The notes under the pieces were generated by a model. That model was not told the origin of the DNA and did not search any database. It saw only the letters and a program-made list of their open reading frames with translations. From DUEL01 sp964580565 (GTDB taxonomy: Bacteria; Chloroflexota; Anaerolineae; B4-G1; DUEL01), in assembly GCA_964580565.1 (NCBI GenBank), contig CAZOLN010000102.1, forward strand, positions 1 to 9,965: DNA of 9,965 nucleotides. Reading direction: 5' to 3'. The position numbers and the translations under genes are program-made. Of this stretch, positions 1 through 6,997 are shown piece after piece. Numbering within the stretch: position 1 is the first letter of the stretch; each line of letters begins with the position of its first letter.

Positions 1-1650
1 CGTCATCTCCGGCGGTACCGCGAGATCGTGGAAGTCATGGGCCGCCATGGCTTCGGGCAACTCGTGGACCTCCTTCAACTGCGGTCGTACCTGGCGCTGC
101 CCCGGTGGCTGTTGCGTCGCGGGCGCTCTGCTCCCGCGTTGGGGGCCCCTCAGCGGCTGCGCCTGGCGCTGGAGGAGCTGGGTCCCACTTTTGTCAAACT
201 CGGCCAGATCCTCAGCACGCGCCCCGATCTGATCCCCCCCGCCTACATCGCCGAACTTGCCAGACTGCAGGATACCGTTCCTCCGGAACCGTGGGAGCCC
301 ATCCGGGCACAGATCGAAGCCGAACTGGGAGCGCCGCCGGAGGAACTGTTCGCTTCCTTCGAGCGCGTCCCTATCGCCGCTGCCTCCCTTTCCCAGGTGC
401 ACGCCGCCACCCTGCCTGACGGAACGGAGGTCGTCGTCAAAGTGCAGCGGCCGGACATCCGGGAGACCATCGAGACCGACCTGGAGATCCTGTTCGACCT
501 GGCCCGGCTCCTGCAGGAGCATACGCCGCTGGGAGAGATCTACGACCTGCCGGAGATCGCCGAGGATTTCGCCAGCACGCTGCGGGCCGAACTGGACTTT
601 TATCGGGAGGGGCGAAACGCGGACCGTTTCCGGGCCAACTTCGCCGGCGAACCCTACCTCTACATCCCCAGGGTCTATTGGGACTACACGACCCGCCGCG
701 TGCTGGTGCTGGAACGCATCCACGGGATCAAGATCGACCAGATCGAGGCACTGGACGCGGCAGGATACGACCGCTATCGCATCGGTCTGCACGCAGCCCG
801 GATCATCATCAAGGAGGTGCTGGAGGACGGTTTCTTCCACGCCGACCCCCATCCGGGAAACTTCGTCGTCATGCCGGGTGAGGTCATCGGCGCGATGGAC
901 TTTGGCATGGTGGGCTACCTGAGCCGACGCGAGCGGGCCGACCTCATCCGCCTGTACATCGTCTCCGTGCGACTGGACGAAGAAGGCATCGTGGAGCAGT
1001 TGATCCGGATGGGGGCCGCCACCGGCCGGGTGGACCGGGCCGGGTTGCAGCGTGACATCGCCCGGCTGCTGCGCAAGTACCACGGCCTCCCGCTGAAGGA
1101 GATCCGCGCCCGGGAGGTGGTGGAAGAGGTGATGCCCATCGCCTTCCGCCATCACCTGCACCTGCCCTCCGAGTACTGGCTGCTGGGCAAGACGCTGGCG
1201 ATGATGGAGGGAGTGGGGCTGCAACTGGCCCCCGATTTCGACATGTTCGCCGTCTCCGAGCCTTACGTGCGGCGGTTCGTCTGGCAGATGGCCTCTCCAC
1301 ACTCGTGGGGACCGTCTGTGCTCAGAGGGATCAACGATTGGGCGGAACTGCTGGGCCTCCTCCCGCGCGTCGGTTCCCAACTTCTGACCCGTGCCGAGCG
1401 GGGAGAGTTGGAGGTCACGATCCGTCACAAAGAACTGGACCAGGCGCTGGTGCGACTGGACCGGTTGGCGAACCGCATCTCGATCAGCGTGTTGCTGGCC
1501 GCGCTCATCGTTGGGCTCGCCCTGCTCGTTCCGGCTTTCAACCTGGCCCGGCAATGGGGGCTCGCGACGACGCTGGTCATCGCCGGGTTCGTCGGTGCCA
1601 GCCTGCTGGGTCTGTGGCTGATGTTCTCTATCTGGCGCTCGAGGAAGTAG
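1..1650 (+). CDS. ABC1/AarF/UbiB-family atypical protein kinase, 5' end outside window
   Basis: This is an atypical kinase of the ABC1/ADCK/UbiB family, whose members support isoprenoid-quinone biosynthesis or lipid homeostasis at membranes. Numbering from the GTG at position 28, the family KxGQ motif is at 57-60, the Ala-rich nucleotide loop at about 115-127 (PIAAASLSQVHAA), the invariant Lys near 138 (VVVKVQRP), the catalytic HADPHPGN at 271-278 and the metal-binding DFG at 291-293. Two hydrophobic helices at about 487-507 and 512-534 anchor the C-terminus. The frame stays open upstream of the GTG and reads RHLRRYREI, which matches the usual N-terminal family segment before 'GFG', so the true start is probably left of the window. 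The stop is TAG at 1648. The kinase assignment is firm, but the substrate is unknown. It is separated from the operon on the right by an assembly gap. Confidence 0.93.
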   Translation, partial: RHLRRYREIVEVMGRHGFGQLVDLLQLRSYLALPRWLLRRGRSAPALGAPQRLRLALEELGPTFVKLGQILSTRPDLIPPAYIAELARLQDTVPPEPWEPIRAQIEAELGAPPEELFASFERVPIAAASLSQVHAATLPDGTEVVVKVQRPDIRETIETDLEILFDLARLLQEHTPLGEIYDLPEIAEDFASTLRAELDFYREGRNADRFRANFAGEPYLYIPRVYWDYTTRRVLVLERIHGIKIDQIEALDAAGYDRYRIGLHAARIIIKEVLEDGFFHADPHPGNFVVMPGEVIGAMDFGMVGYLSRRERADLIRLYIVSVRLDEEGIVEQLIRMGAATGRVDRAGLQRDIARLLRKYHGLPLKEIRAREVVEEVMPIAFRHHLHLPSEYWLLGKTLAMMEGVGLQLAPDFDMFAVSEPYVRRFVWQMASPHSWGPSVLRGINDWAELLGLLPRVGSQLLTRAERGELEVTIRHKELDQALVRLDRLANRISISVLLAALIVGLALLVPAFNLARQWGLATTLVIAGFVGASLLGLWLMFSIWRSRK

Positions 1651-1693
1651 GCTTGCCCTTCGGTGATCCGGCCTGGCGAACGGGAGCAGGCTT

Positions 1694-1713
1694 ATGAGAA
1701 ATCGGAAGCCAAT
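1694..1713 (+). CDS. Possible start of a next gene, truncated by the N gap
   Basis: An ATG at 1694 is preceded by GGGAG with seven bases of spacing, 43 bases after the stop of the ABC1 kinase. Only six codons and two bases (MRNRKP plus AA..) are visible before the Ns begin. It may be a co-transcribed downstream gene, but a chance start is equally possible. No function can be given. Confidence 0.25.
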
Positions 1714-1813
1714 NNNNNNNNNNNNNNNNNNNNNNNNNNNNNNNNNNNNNNNNNNNNNNNNNNNNNNNNNNNNNNNNNNNNNNNNNNNNNNNNNNNNNNN
1801 NNNNNNNNNNNNN
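1714..1813. other. Assembly gap of exactly 100 Ns
   Basis: This is a run of 100 undetermined bases. The round length is the usual placeholder for a scaffold join of unknown size, so the true distance, and even the adjacency, between the ABC1 kinase and the oxidoreductase operon is not proven by this sequence. Confidence 0.97.
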
Positions 1814-1836
1814 TCTTCCCCCAGGTACCCTGATCG

Positions 1837-2109
1837 TCAAGCGGAATGACTGCCGAGGGCCTCCCTCAGCCAGGCAGTCACCTCCCCGACGGTAGGGATC
1901 CGGCCGGTGCAGACCACGCGGTCGTTGACCATCAGGGTGGGAACGAAAGAGACCGGGTACTTTACGACCCGATCGTACTCCGTCACGTGCTGGATCGTTG
2001 CCTCCAGCGAGGGGATTTCCCTCCTCAATACCTCCAGCGCCGCCGCTACCTGTTGCTCGAGCCGGGCACTCATCTCGCAGCCAAGGCTCAGCACTTTGAT
2101 ATCGAGCAT
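1837..2109 (-). CDS. Small thioredoxin-fold protein with CxxS in place of CxxC
   Basis: This 90-residue protein resembles the short thioredoxin-like family of 'small redox-active disulfide protein 2' type (thioredoxin_3). It opens with a beta strand (LDIKVLSLG), then C11-E-M-S14, an amphipathic helix, a second half, the cis-Pro segment FVPT (P57) and the typical 'VNDRVV..GRIPT' hairpin before the last helix. In most relatives the first motif is GCxxC; here the second Cys is Ser, leaving one motif Cys (C11) plus a lone C67. The open frame extends further upstream, but I chose the ATG at 2109 because an AGGGG Shine-Dalgarno lies about eight bases before it and family homology begins there. It is the last visible gene of the molybdoenzyme operon, 131 bp after the cytochrome b gene. 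There is no signal peptide, so it is probably cytoplasmic. It could act in monothiol chemistry, cofactor delivery or sulfur transfer; this is inference. Confidence 0.8.
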   Translation of the reverse strand: MLDIKVLSLGCEMSARLEQQVAAALEVLRREIPSLEATIQHVTEYDRVVKYPVSFVPTLMVNDRVVCTGRIPTVGEVTAWLREALGSHSA

Positions 2110-2134
2110 CGGCGGATCCCCTTCCGCTCTATAC

Positions 2135-2166
2135 GGAGGAGCCCGGCGTAGATGCCGGACTCCTCC
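2135..2166 (-). promoter_or_regulatory. Intercistronic 13-bp stem hairpin between cytochrome b and thioredoxin-like genes
   Basis: The arms 2135-2147 and 2154-2166 are inverted repeats with a 6-base loop. In a minus-strand transcript (GGAGGAGUCCGGC / GCCGGGCUCCUCC) all 13 positions pair, one as U-G; on the plus strand that pair is a C/A mismatch, so the structure is better in the operon's own mRNA. No U-tract follows, so it does not look like a standard intrinsic terminator. It could be an mRNA processing or stability element, or could lower expression of the distal gene. Confidence 0.6.
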
Positions 2167-2240
2167 ATCGTAGGGAGTTCCCCAAGCCCCGCTGCGACAC
2201 AGGGCCTGTGGACGAATGTGGGTTCGCGCACACCTGCTCA

Positions 2241-2891
2241 CTACTTCTTCTCCGAGACCAACTCCTCATAGTACCTGGCGTGGTGATGCTTGATGTACTC
2301 TTCGGGTAGCCAGCCGAAGAGCATGCCGTTGAGAGATCCCCTCATCAAAGGATGCGCTGCGCAGAGGGCAAAATGGATGAAGAAGAAACAGACGTAGGCA
2401 ATGAAGCAGAGGTCGTGGATGAAGACGCTCCATAGGAAGAGCCAGGTGGGGATGGCGAACTTGCCGAACCACATCAGGAATCCGGTGACGCCAAAAAGCA
2501 ACAGACAGACCGCGGTGACGATATAGAACATCTTCTGTCCAGCGTTGAACTTATCCTGAGGAGGCATCGCTTCTTCATCCCCCAGGAAGTAGTAGCGGGG
2601 GAAAGCCTTGAACCAGCCCACGTCCTCTTTCGTCCAAGTGAAGATGCGCTTGAGAGAATCGAACAGCCTGCGAGGGCTGAATATCAGGTAGATGAGCGGC
2701 ACCAGGGCCAGCAGGATTGCCGCGATGCGGTGCAGGAGGCGCAGGGTCCATCCTGCATAACCCATCGCCAGGCTCTGGACGGGCGCGTACAACACAAAGC
2801 CGGTCAACGCCAGCACGGCGAAAGCCACCACGTGTAGCCAGTGGACCAGCCGTTGGACGGCGTTGAATACCTGGATCTCTCGCTGGGCCAT
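2241..2891 (-). CDS. Di-heme cytochrome b membrane subunit of molybdoenzyme (FdnI/PhsC type)
   Basis: This 216-residue integral membrane protein passes electrons between the ferredoxin subunit and the quinone pool through two b hemes. Four hydrophobic helices are visible at about 17-36, 50-71, 120-142 and 150-178. His17, His54, His159 and His173 sit where the four heme-ligating histidines of formate dehydrogenase N gamma subunit (FdnI) are found. The loop motif 'PPQDKFNAGQK' (110-120) is also typical of that family. The length equals the family norm. PhsC of thiosulfate reductase belongs to the same superfamily, so the subunit alone does not fix the substrate. The start ATG at 2891 follows the stop of the ferredoxin gene by one base, which implies translational coupling. 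The stop is TAG at 2243-2241. Confidence 0.93.
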   Translation of the reverse strand: MAQREIQVFNAVQRLVHWLHVVAFAVLALTGFVLYAPVQSLAMGYAGWTLRLLHRIAAILLALVPLIYLIFSPRRLFDSLKRIFTWTKEDVGWFKAFPRYYFLGDEEAMPPQDKFNAGQKMFYIVTAVCLLLFGVTGFLMWFGKFAIPTWLFLWSVFIHDLCFIAYVCFFFIHFALCAAHPLMRGSLNGMLFGWLPEEYIKHHHARYYEELVSEKK

Positions 2892-2892
2892 C

Positions 2893-3642
2893 TCACTTCT
2901 CCTCTCCGATACGGACCTTGCGACGCACCACCAGCCAGTCGGCCAGCAGCCCTACCGCTGTCAGCCCGGCCAGGATGCCGCCGACCGGCTGGGCGATCTT
3001 CTGCCACAGGGTGACCATCGCCGGGTACTGCGGCTCGCTCGGCAGACCGTAGGCCTCGGGCTCGTCCTCGAGCACGTAGAGGACGTGGAGGCCGCCCATC
3101 TCGTGCTCACCGTACAACCGCGCTTTGCTTATCCCCTTGGCTTGCAGCACAGCCACCCGTTCCTTGCCCTGGGCGATCAGGTCCTCTCGCTCACCGAAGG
3201 TGATGGCGCCGAAGGGACAGGCCATAGCGCAGGCCGGCTCGCCACCGTTGGCAGTTCGCTGTATGCAGAAAGTACACTTGTGCGCCTTGGCCGCCCCCGT
3301 CAACGGGTCGAATACCTCCAACTGCGGGATGTGGAACGGGCAGGCCTGGGTGCAGTAGCCGCAGCCAGTGCACTTATCCTGATCCAGCACCACAAACCCC
3401 TCGGGGTGGTGATAAAGCGCACCGGTTGGGCACACGTCCACGCAGGGCGCGTCCGTGCAGTGGTTGCAGGCCCGCTTGATGAAGTACTGCCGCACGTCCG
3501 GGAACGAGCCAACCTCGTGGACTTCCATCCTCGTCCAGAAGATGTCCTTACCTACAGGCACGTCGTTCTCCCGCTTGCACTCGACGGTGCAGGCATTACA
3601 GTATAGGCAGTTTGAAGTATCAATGAGCATCGCTTTGGTCAT
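2893..3642 (-). CDS. Four-cluster [4Fe-4S] electron-transfer subunit with C-terminal membrane anchor (FdnH-like)
   Basis: This 249-residue ferredoxin-type subunit carries electrons between the molybdenum subunit and cytochrome b. Sixteen cysteines form four [4Fe-4S] motifs: C12/15/18/22, C59/62/67/71, C91/94/97/101 and C123/126/138/142. Residues 180-192 (HEMGGLHVLYVLE) match a segment conserved in formate dehydrogenase beta subunits, and a single hydrophobic helix at about 217-239 resembles the membrane anchor of FdnH. There is no signal peptide of its own, as expected for a subunit exported by hitch-hiking with the Tat-signalled catalytic subunit. The ATG at 3642 has AGGAGG ten bases upstream. 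It lies 21 bases after the chaperone gene and one base before the cytochrome gene. Confidence 0.95.
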   Translation of the reverse strand: MTKAMLIDTSNCLYCNACTVECKRENDVPVGKDIFWTRMEVHEVGSFPDVRQYFIKRACNHCTDAPCVDVCPTGALYHHPEGFVVLDQDKCTGCGYCTQACPFHIPQLEVFDPLTGAAKAHKCTFCIQRTANGGEPACAMACPFGAITFGEREDLIAQGKERVAVLQAKGISKARLYGEHEMGGLHVLYVLEDEPEAYGLPSEPQYPAMVTLWQKIAQPVGGILAGLTAVGLLADWLVVRRKVRIGEEK

Positions 3643-3663
3643 TGCTTCCTCGCCTCCTGAGGT

Positions 3664-4326
3664 TCAATCCGACGACATAGGCGTGGTGGACGCAGACAAA
3701 ACCGTTCGGGCCAACCGTGCCAGTTCCCGATAGAAGGGGATACGCGCTGCATCTTCCACGCGTTGGCAGAACGTGGGCAGCCACGGCTGCACCTGCTTTC
3801 GCAGAAACGCCTGCTGCTGGCCGATCCGCTCTTGCGCCTGCTTCTCGTCACCCGCCTCGTATGCTGCCACCGCCTGCTCGCCGAGCCAAGCCAGGAACTC
3901 CAGTTCCGCAGCCAGGTGGTCGGGCAGTTCGGGGTAGCCATCGGCCAGGACGAGGCCCGCCTGTCGGTAAGCCCGCAGTGCGTCCTCGGCCGGCTGGCCC
4001 ATCAGCAGCCCCTCGTCCGTATAAGCGGAAGCGTAGGGCGGGGCCGGCACGTGAGGCACGGCGTTGATGAACAGGTAGGTATACTCCACCTGCAAGGCCT
4101 CCAACGCAGCTGCTGGCTCGGTGGGCAGGGCGTCAGTAGCCTGCAAGACTCCCTCGGCTGATATCCTCAGAGGTCTGAGCACAGCTGCAAGGGTCGAGGG
4201 CCAGCGGCCGCTGAGCAAGGCGGCTATCCAGCCCGCGTCTGGATACGTGAACCCTCGCGCTAACCCGCGTGCCGTCGCCAGCCAGCAACGACCGCTCTCC
4301 CCTGCCCACCACGCGACATCGTTCAT
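3664..4326 (-). CDS. TorD/DmsD-family molybdoenzyme maturation chaperone
   Basis: This 220-residue all-helical protein belongs to the TorD family of cytoplasmic chaperones, which bind the Tat signal and apo-form of a molybdoenzyme until cofactor is inserted. Diagnostic stretches are EYTYLFINAVPHVPAPPYASAYTDEG in the middle and PDHLAAELEFLAWLGEQ after it, corresponding to the family 'EYxxLF...' and 'pDHlaxELeFmaxL' signatures. Although the frame reaches back to 4359, the ATG at 4326 is preferred: it overlaps the stop of the catalytic-subunit gene as ATGA, a standard translational coupling. The partner is almost certainly the adjacent catalytic subunit. The length is normal for the family and no defects are seen. 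Confidence 0.9.
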   Translation of the reverse strand: MNDVAWWAGESGRCWLATARGLARGFTYPDAGWIAALLSGRWPSTLAAVLRPLRISAEGVLQATDALPTEPAAALEALQVEYTYLFINAVPHVPAPPYASAYTDEGLLMGQPAEDALRAYRQAGLVLADGYPELPDHLAAELEFLAWLGEQAVAAYEAGDEKQAQERIGQQQAFLRKQVQPWLPTFCQRVEDAARIPFYRELARLARTVLSASTTPMSSD

Positions 4327-6548
4327 GCCTTGTACACCCTTACCGCAATGTCCTCCCAATAGGCCGACATGCTGGGGTCCTTGTACTGGAGTTGCTCGTC
4401 AATGGTCGCGTTCGGGGCCAGCTCGCCGTCATTGGCACCTTTACCGTATGCGACGGAGAGCGCAGGGCTCCAGTGGCCGAAGCCGTGATCCACAGCCACA
4501 CAGTCAGGACGGATTCCCTGGGTAAGCTTTGCCTTGACCTTAATCTTGCCCCATCTCGATTCGACCCAGACGTAGTCACCCTCGGAGATGCCCAACTCGC
4601 GAGCCGTATCGGCATGTAGCACGGCGCAGTTCTCCGGCCATAACTCGGCCAAGACAGGGTCGTTCTGATTCTGGGTCAGTCGCTCCCATGGTTGGCGATA
4701 GATGAGAAGGTGGAAGGGATACTCGTCGCTCAGTTCTGCGCGTGGCGGCTGCCAGTATGGGAGTGGATCGTATCCGTTCTCCTCTAACGTCGTCGAATAG
4801 AGCTCCACTTTTTTGGACGGAGTTTTGAACTCGACCGCGGGCTCTAGTTCCACCGGTTCTCCCCAAAGCCCGCCGCTCCCCCGTATCTCGGCCACGGTGG
4901 TGCCCAGCGCCTCCAGTTGAGCCTCCAAGATCGGGCCGCCTCCCATCCCATCGGGTGCATACTCGTCCAACCCCATTGCTCTTAGAATGGCTAGCGCCAC
5001 ACTGCCGAACGGCTTTGTGTCGTACAGGGTAGGCAGAGGCTCCTTCAGGGCCACTTGTGGGTACATGGCGTGATAAGCGCGGGGCACGAGGCCACCTGTT
5101 TCAAAGTAGGTGCTCTCAGGCAGTACAACATCGGCCAGTTGCACGATCTCGGTAGGCATGACATCGGACACGGCGATGAAATCGAGCGTCTTCAGAGCCT
5201 CGATCAGTCGGTTGGGGTTAGGAAAAGCGAGTACATTGTGATGCCAGACCACGGCGGCCTTAACCGGATATGGCTTGCCGCTCAGGATGCCCTCGGCCAG
5301 AGTGGTAAAGGAGCCCATGTTCAACTTGTACAGAATGGGGGCTTCTTCCAGGCCGTCAATACGAACGCCGCTCGCCGATTCCGGGTAGGGAGGAAGGTCA
5401 AACACGTCCCATAGACCAGGAAGAGCCGGTTTGCGGTCCAGGATGCGGCCGCCGGGGCGATCTATGCTCCCTACCAGAGCATTTAGGATAAGGAAGCAGC
5501 GAGAGGTACGCCAGGAGTTGGCGTAATTAGGGCCGCCAGCGTCCCGCTTATGCGAGGCAAGTACGGAAGGCTTGGTGGTAGCGAACTCGCGGGCAATGCG
5601 GGCGATGGTCTCGGCTGGCACCTCACAGATAGAAGCCGCCCACTCCGGAGTGTATTCTTGGACTGCTTCCTTAAGTTGCTCAAAGCCATAGGTGTAGTTC
5701 TCAATGAACTCGTGATCGTACAGGTCCTCGTTGATGATCACGTGGATCATTGCCAGCAGCGCAGCGAGGTCCGTGCCAGGCTTGATGGGGATCCACTCGT
5801 CCGCTTTGGCCGCGGTGATAGAGAGGCGAGGATCGAAGACCACCAACTTGGCCCCGTTGGCCCGGGCGCGATTCACAGCCCGGCCCCAGTGGTTCTTGGC
5901 CTTGCCCAGGCTATCCCAGCCAAAGCAGAGAATGTACTTGGAATGCTCGAAGTCGACCGTCCAAGCCATACACCCGACGGTTGTCACCCATGCCAGCACC
6001 TGGCTTGCGACGCACGTGTTGTGGTGGGAAATCAGGTTGGGTGTGCCGATGGCTCTGGCGAAGTGCTTCTGCCACGGCTTGGCCATGGAGATCATAATGA
6101 TGGCCTCGGGGCCATAGGTGTCGCGTATCTGTTTCAGACTGCTGGCTGTCAACTCGATCGCTTCGTCCCAGGAGATGCGCACCCACCTGGGATCCACACC
6201 GATTCCCTTCTCTGGGTTCGTCCGCTTCATAGGGTACTTGAGCCGATCGGGGTCGTACAGCAGCCGGATGCCCGAATAGCCCTTAACGCAGAGCTTCCCC
6301 TCGGCGATCTGGTCCTTAGGGTTGCCGCTGAGACGGACGATACGGCCATTGCGGAGATGGGCAACATAGGCACAGCCCATTCCGCACATTCCGCATACGC
6401 CGTAGAGTACTCCCTCTTCCTCAGGCGCTGCATAGGTGGGGGTTGGAACGAAAGCCGTCAGCCCGCCACTCAGTACGGCCGCTGCGCTACCCGTCCCGAT
6501 GAGTTTGAGGAACTCCCGTCGCGACAAGGTCCTGTCTAGTGAGCTCAT
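4323..6548 (-). CDS. Tat-exported molybdopterin oxidoreductase catalytic subunit (thiosulfate/polysulfide reductase-like or formate dehydrogenase-like)
   Basis: This 741-residue catalytic subunit belongs to the Mo/W-bisPGD (DMSO reductase) superfamily. The N-terminus is a Tat signal (SRREFLKLIG, twin Arg 10-11, hydrophobic 17-33, likely cleavage near AYA 38-40). An N-terminal [4Fe-4S] site follows: C52, C55, C59 and C87, with Lys89 two residues after the last Cys. The probable Mo ligand is C179 in SHHNTCVAS. The C-terminal dinucleotide-binding domain begins near 615 and contains GFGHWSPALSVAYGKGANDG, which resembles the PhsA/PsrA branch. Formate dehydrogenases normally have Cys/Sec followed by His; here Val follows, so a formate dehydrogenase name is doubtful even though the partner subunits are FdnH/FdnI-like. 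The ATG at 6548 has GAGGAGG about 11 bases upstream. It is the first gene of the operon. The superfamily is certain; the substrate is not. Confidence 0.93.
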   Translation of the reverse strand: MSSLDRTLSRREFLKLIGTGSAAAVLSGGLTAFVPTPTYAAPEEEGVLYGVCGMCGMGCAYVAHLRNGRIVRLSGNPKDQIAEGKLCVKGYSGIRLLYDPDRLKYPMKRTNPEKGIGVDPRWVRISWDEAIELTASSLKQIRDTYGPEAIIMISMAKPWQKHFARAIGTPNLISHHNTCVASQVLAWVTTVGCMAWTVDFEHSKYILCFGWDSLGKAKNHWGRAVNRARANGAKLVVFDPRLSITAAKADEWIPIKPGTDLAALLAMIHVIINEDLYDHEFIENYTYGFEQLKEAVQEYTPEWAASICEVPAETIARIAREFATTKPSVLASHKRDAGGPNYANSWRTSRCFLILNALVGSIDRPGGRILDRKPALPGLWDVFDLPPYPESASGVRIDGLEEAPILYKLNMGSFTTLAEGILSGKPYPVKAAVVWHHNVLAFPNPNRLIEALKTLDFIAVSDVMPTEIVQLADVVLPESTYFETGGLVPRAYHAMYPQVALKEPLPTLYDTKPFGSVALAILRAMGLDEYAPDGMGGGPILEAQLEALGTTVAEIRGSGGLWGEPVELEPAVEFKTPSKKVELYSTTLEENGYDPLPYWQPPRAELSDEYPFHLLIYRQPWERLTQNQNDPVLAELWPENCAVLHADTARELGISEGDYVWVESRWGKIKVKAKLTQGIRPDCVAVDHGFGHWSPALSVAYGKGANDGELAPNATIDEQLQYKDPSMSAYWEDIAVRVYKA

Positions 6549-6574
6549 GGGGATGTATCCCTCCTCACACAGAT

Positions 6575-6625
6575 GATTGAAACGGCGCCCGCGCGTAACC
6601 TTGTGGGATTGAATCGTCGCCCGCG
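6575..6625 (-). repeat. Pair of 19-bp imperfect direct repeats upstream of the oxidoreductase operon
   Basis: The plus-strand copies are GATTGAAACGGCGCCCGCG (6575-6593) and GATTGAATCGTCGCCCGCG (6607-6625). They agree at 17 of 19 positions and are offset by 32 bp, about three helical turns. The 13-bp spacer is not duplicated after the second copy, so this is not a simple tandem duplication. The proximal copy ends 26 bp before the catalytic-subunit ATG. Their position suggests operator sites or a structured leader for the minus-strand operon. No match to a known operator is claimed. Confidence 0.65.
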
Positions 6626-6758
6626 ATATCGAGGCAACAAAAAGCCCGTCGCAAGGGAACAGAGGTTTCTCGCCTTGAGCACGAAGAGTAACAGTCCATG
6701 GTCACGTCAGATAGTGTGTCCCTTCTCCCTCGCACGGGTTTATTTGGGACCAAACATC

Positions 6759-6767
6759 ATTCTACCA
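6759..6767 (-). promoter_or_regulatory. Candidate extended -10 promoter for the oxidoreductase operon
   Basis: Read on the minus strand, TGGTAGAAT gives a -10 element with one mismatch to TATAAT, preceded by the extended TGn. Upstream at the right distance only a poor -35 (TGAGCA or ATGAGC) is seen. It would give a leader of about 200 bases that includes the two 19-bp direct repeats. Activator-dependent or alternative-sigma promoters elsewhere in 6549-6780 cannot be excluded. Confidence 0.3.
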
Positions 6768-6917
6768 CAAGCGCCGCTCCTGCTCATCGTTCTATCCGGC
6801 GACCCTTGAGTGCCAATTCGCGCAACGCTTGCGGTCGTTTCTCCGCATTTCACGCGCAAAAAGGATCGGTATTTCGCGCATATCTCCACCTTCATGCGCC
6901 CTCCGTGTCGCGTGCGC

Positions 6918-6946
6918 TTTACCTTGCCAGCGGCACGTGCTATAAT
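6918..6946 (+). promoter_or_regulatory. Sigma-70-type promoter for the two-component system
   Basis: TTTACC (6918-6923, four of six matches to the -35 consensus) is separated by exactly 17 bases from a perfect TATAAT (6941-6946), which also has an extended -10 TGC immediately before it. Transcription would start near 6953, about 45 bases before the response-regulator ATG. The 8-bp palindrome GCACGTGC (6933-6940) fills the spacer up to the -10. The rest of the intergenic region 6549-6997 holds the minus-strand elements listed separately and no convincing gene. Confidence 0.7.
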
Positions 6947-6997
6947 CGTCTGCAGGGGGTCGCGGAACAGAGCCGTATTGCCTATGGAGGGATCGGG

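Noticed and set aside
1651..1713. Intrinsic terminator after the ABC1 kinase
   Set aside because: Only a 5-bp GCCTG/CAGGC pairing with a long loop and no T-run.
1628..1840. Open frame running through the N gap
   Set aside because: It exists only because undetermined bases contain no stops.
2863..3606. 247-aa open frame on the plus strand
   Set aside because: Antisense to the ferredoxin subunit with its sixteen ordered cysteines; composition is not protein-like.
5550..6539. 329-aa open frame on the plus strand
   Set aside because: It is antisense to the catalytic-subunit gene, which has full family motifs; a G+C-rich shadow frame.
6575..6625. Possible CRISPR repeats, because GATTGAAAC resembles a common CRISPR repeat end
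   Set aside because: Only two copies, 13-bp spacer, mismatches between copies and no third copy at the same period; this does not fit an array.
6565..6753. 62-aa minus-strand open frame that could be a leader peptide gene of the operon
   Set aside because: No Shine-Dalgarno site, odd composition, and its ATG sits at the edge of the candidate transcription start.
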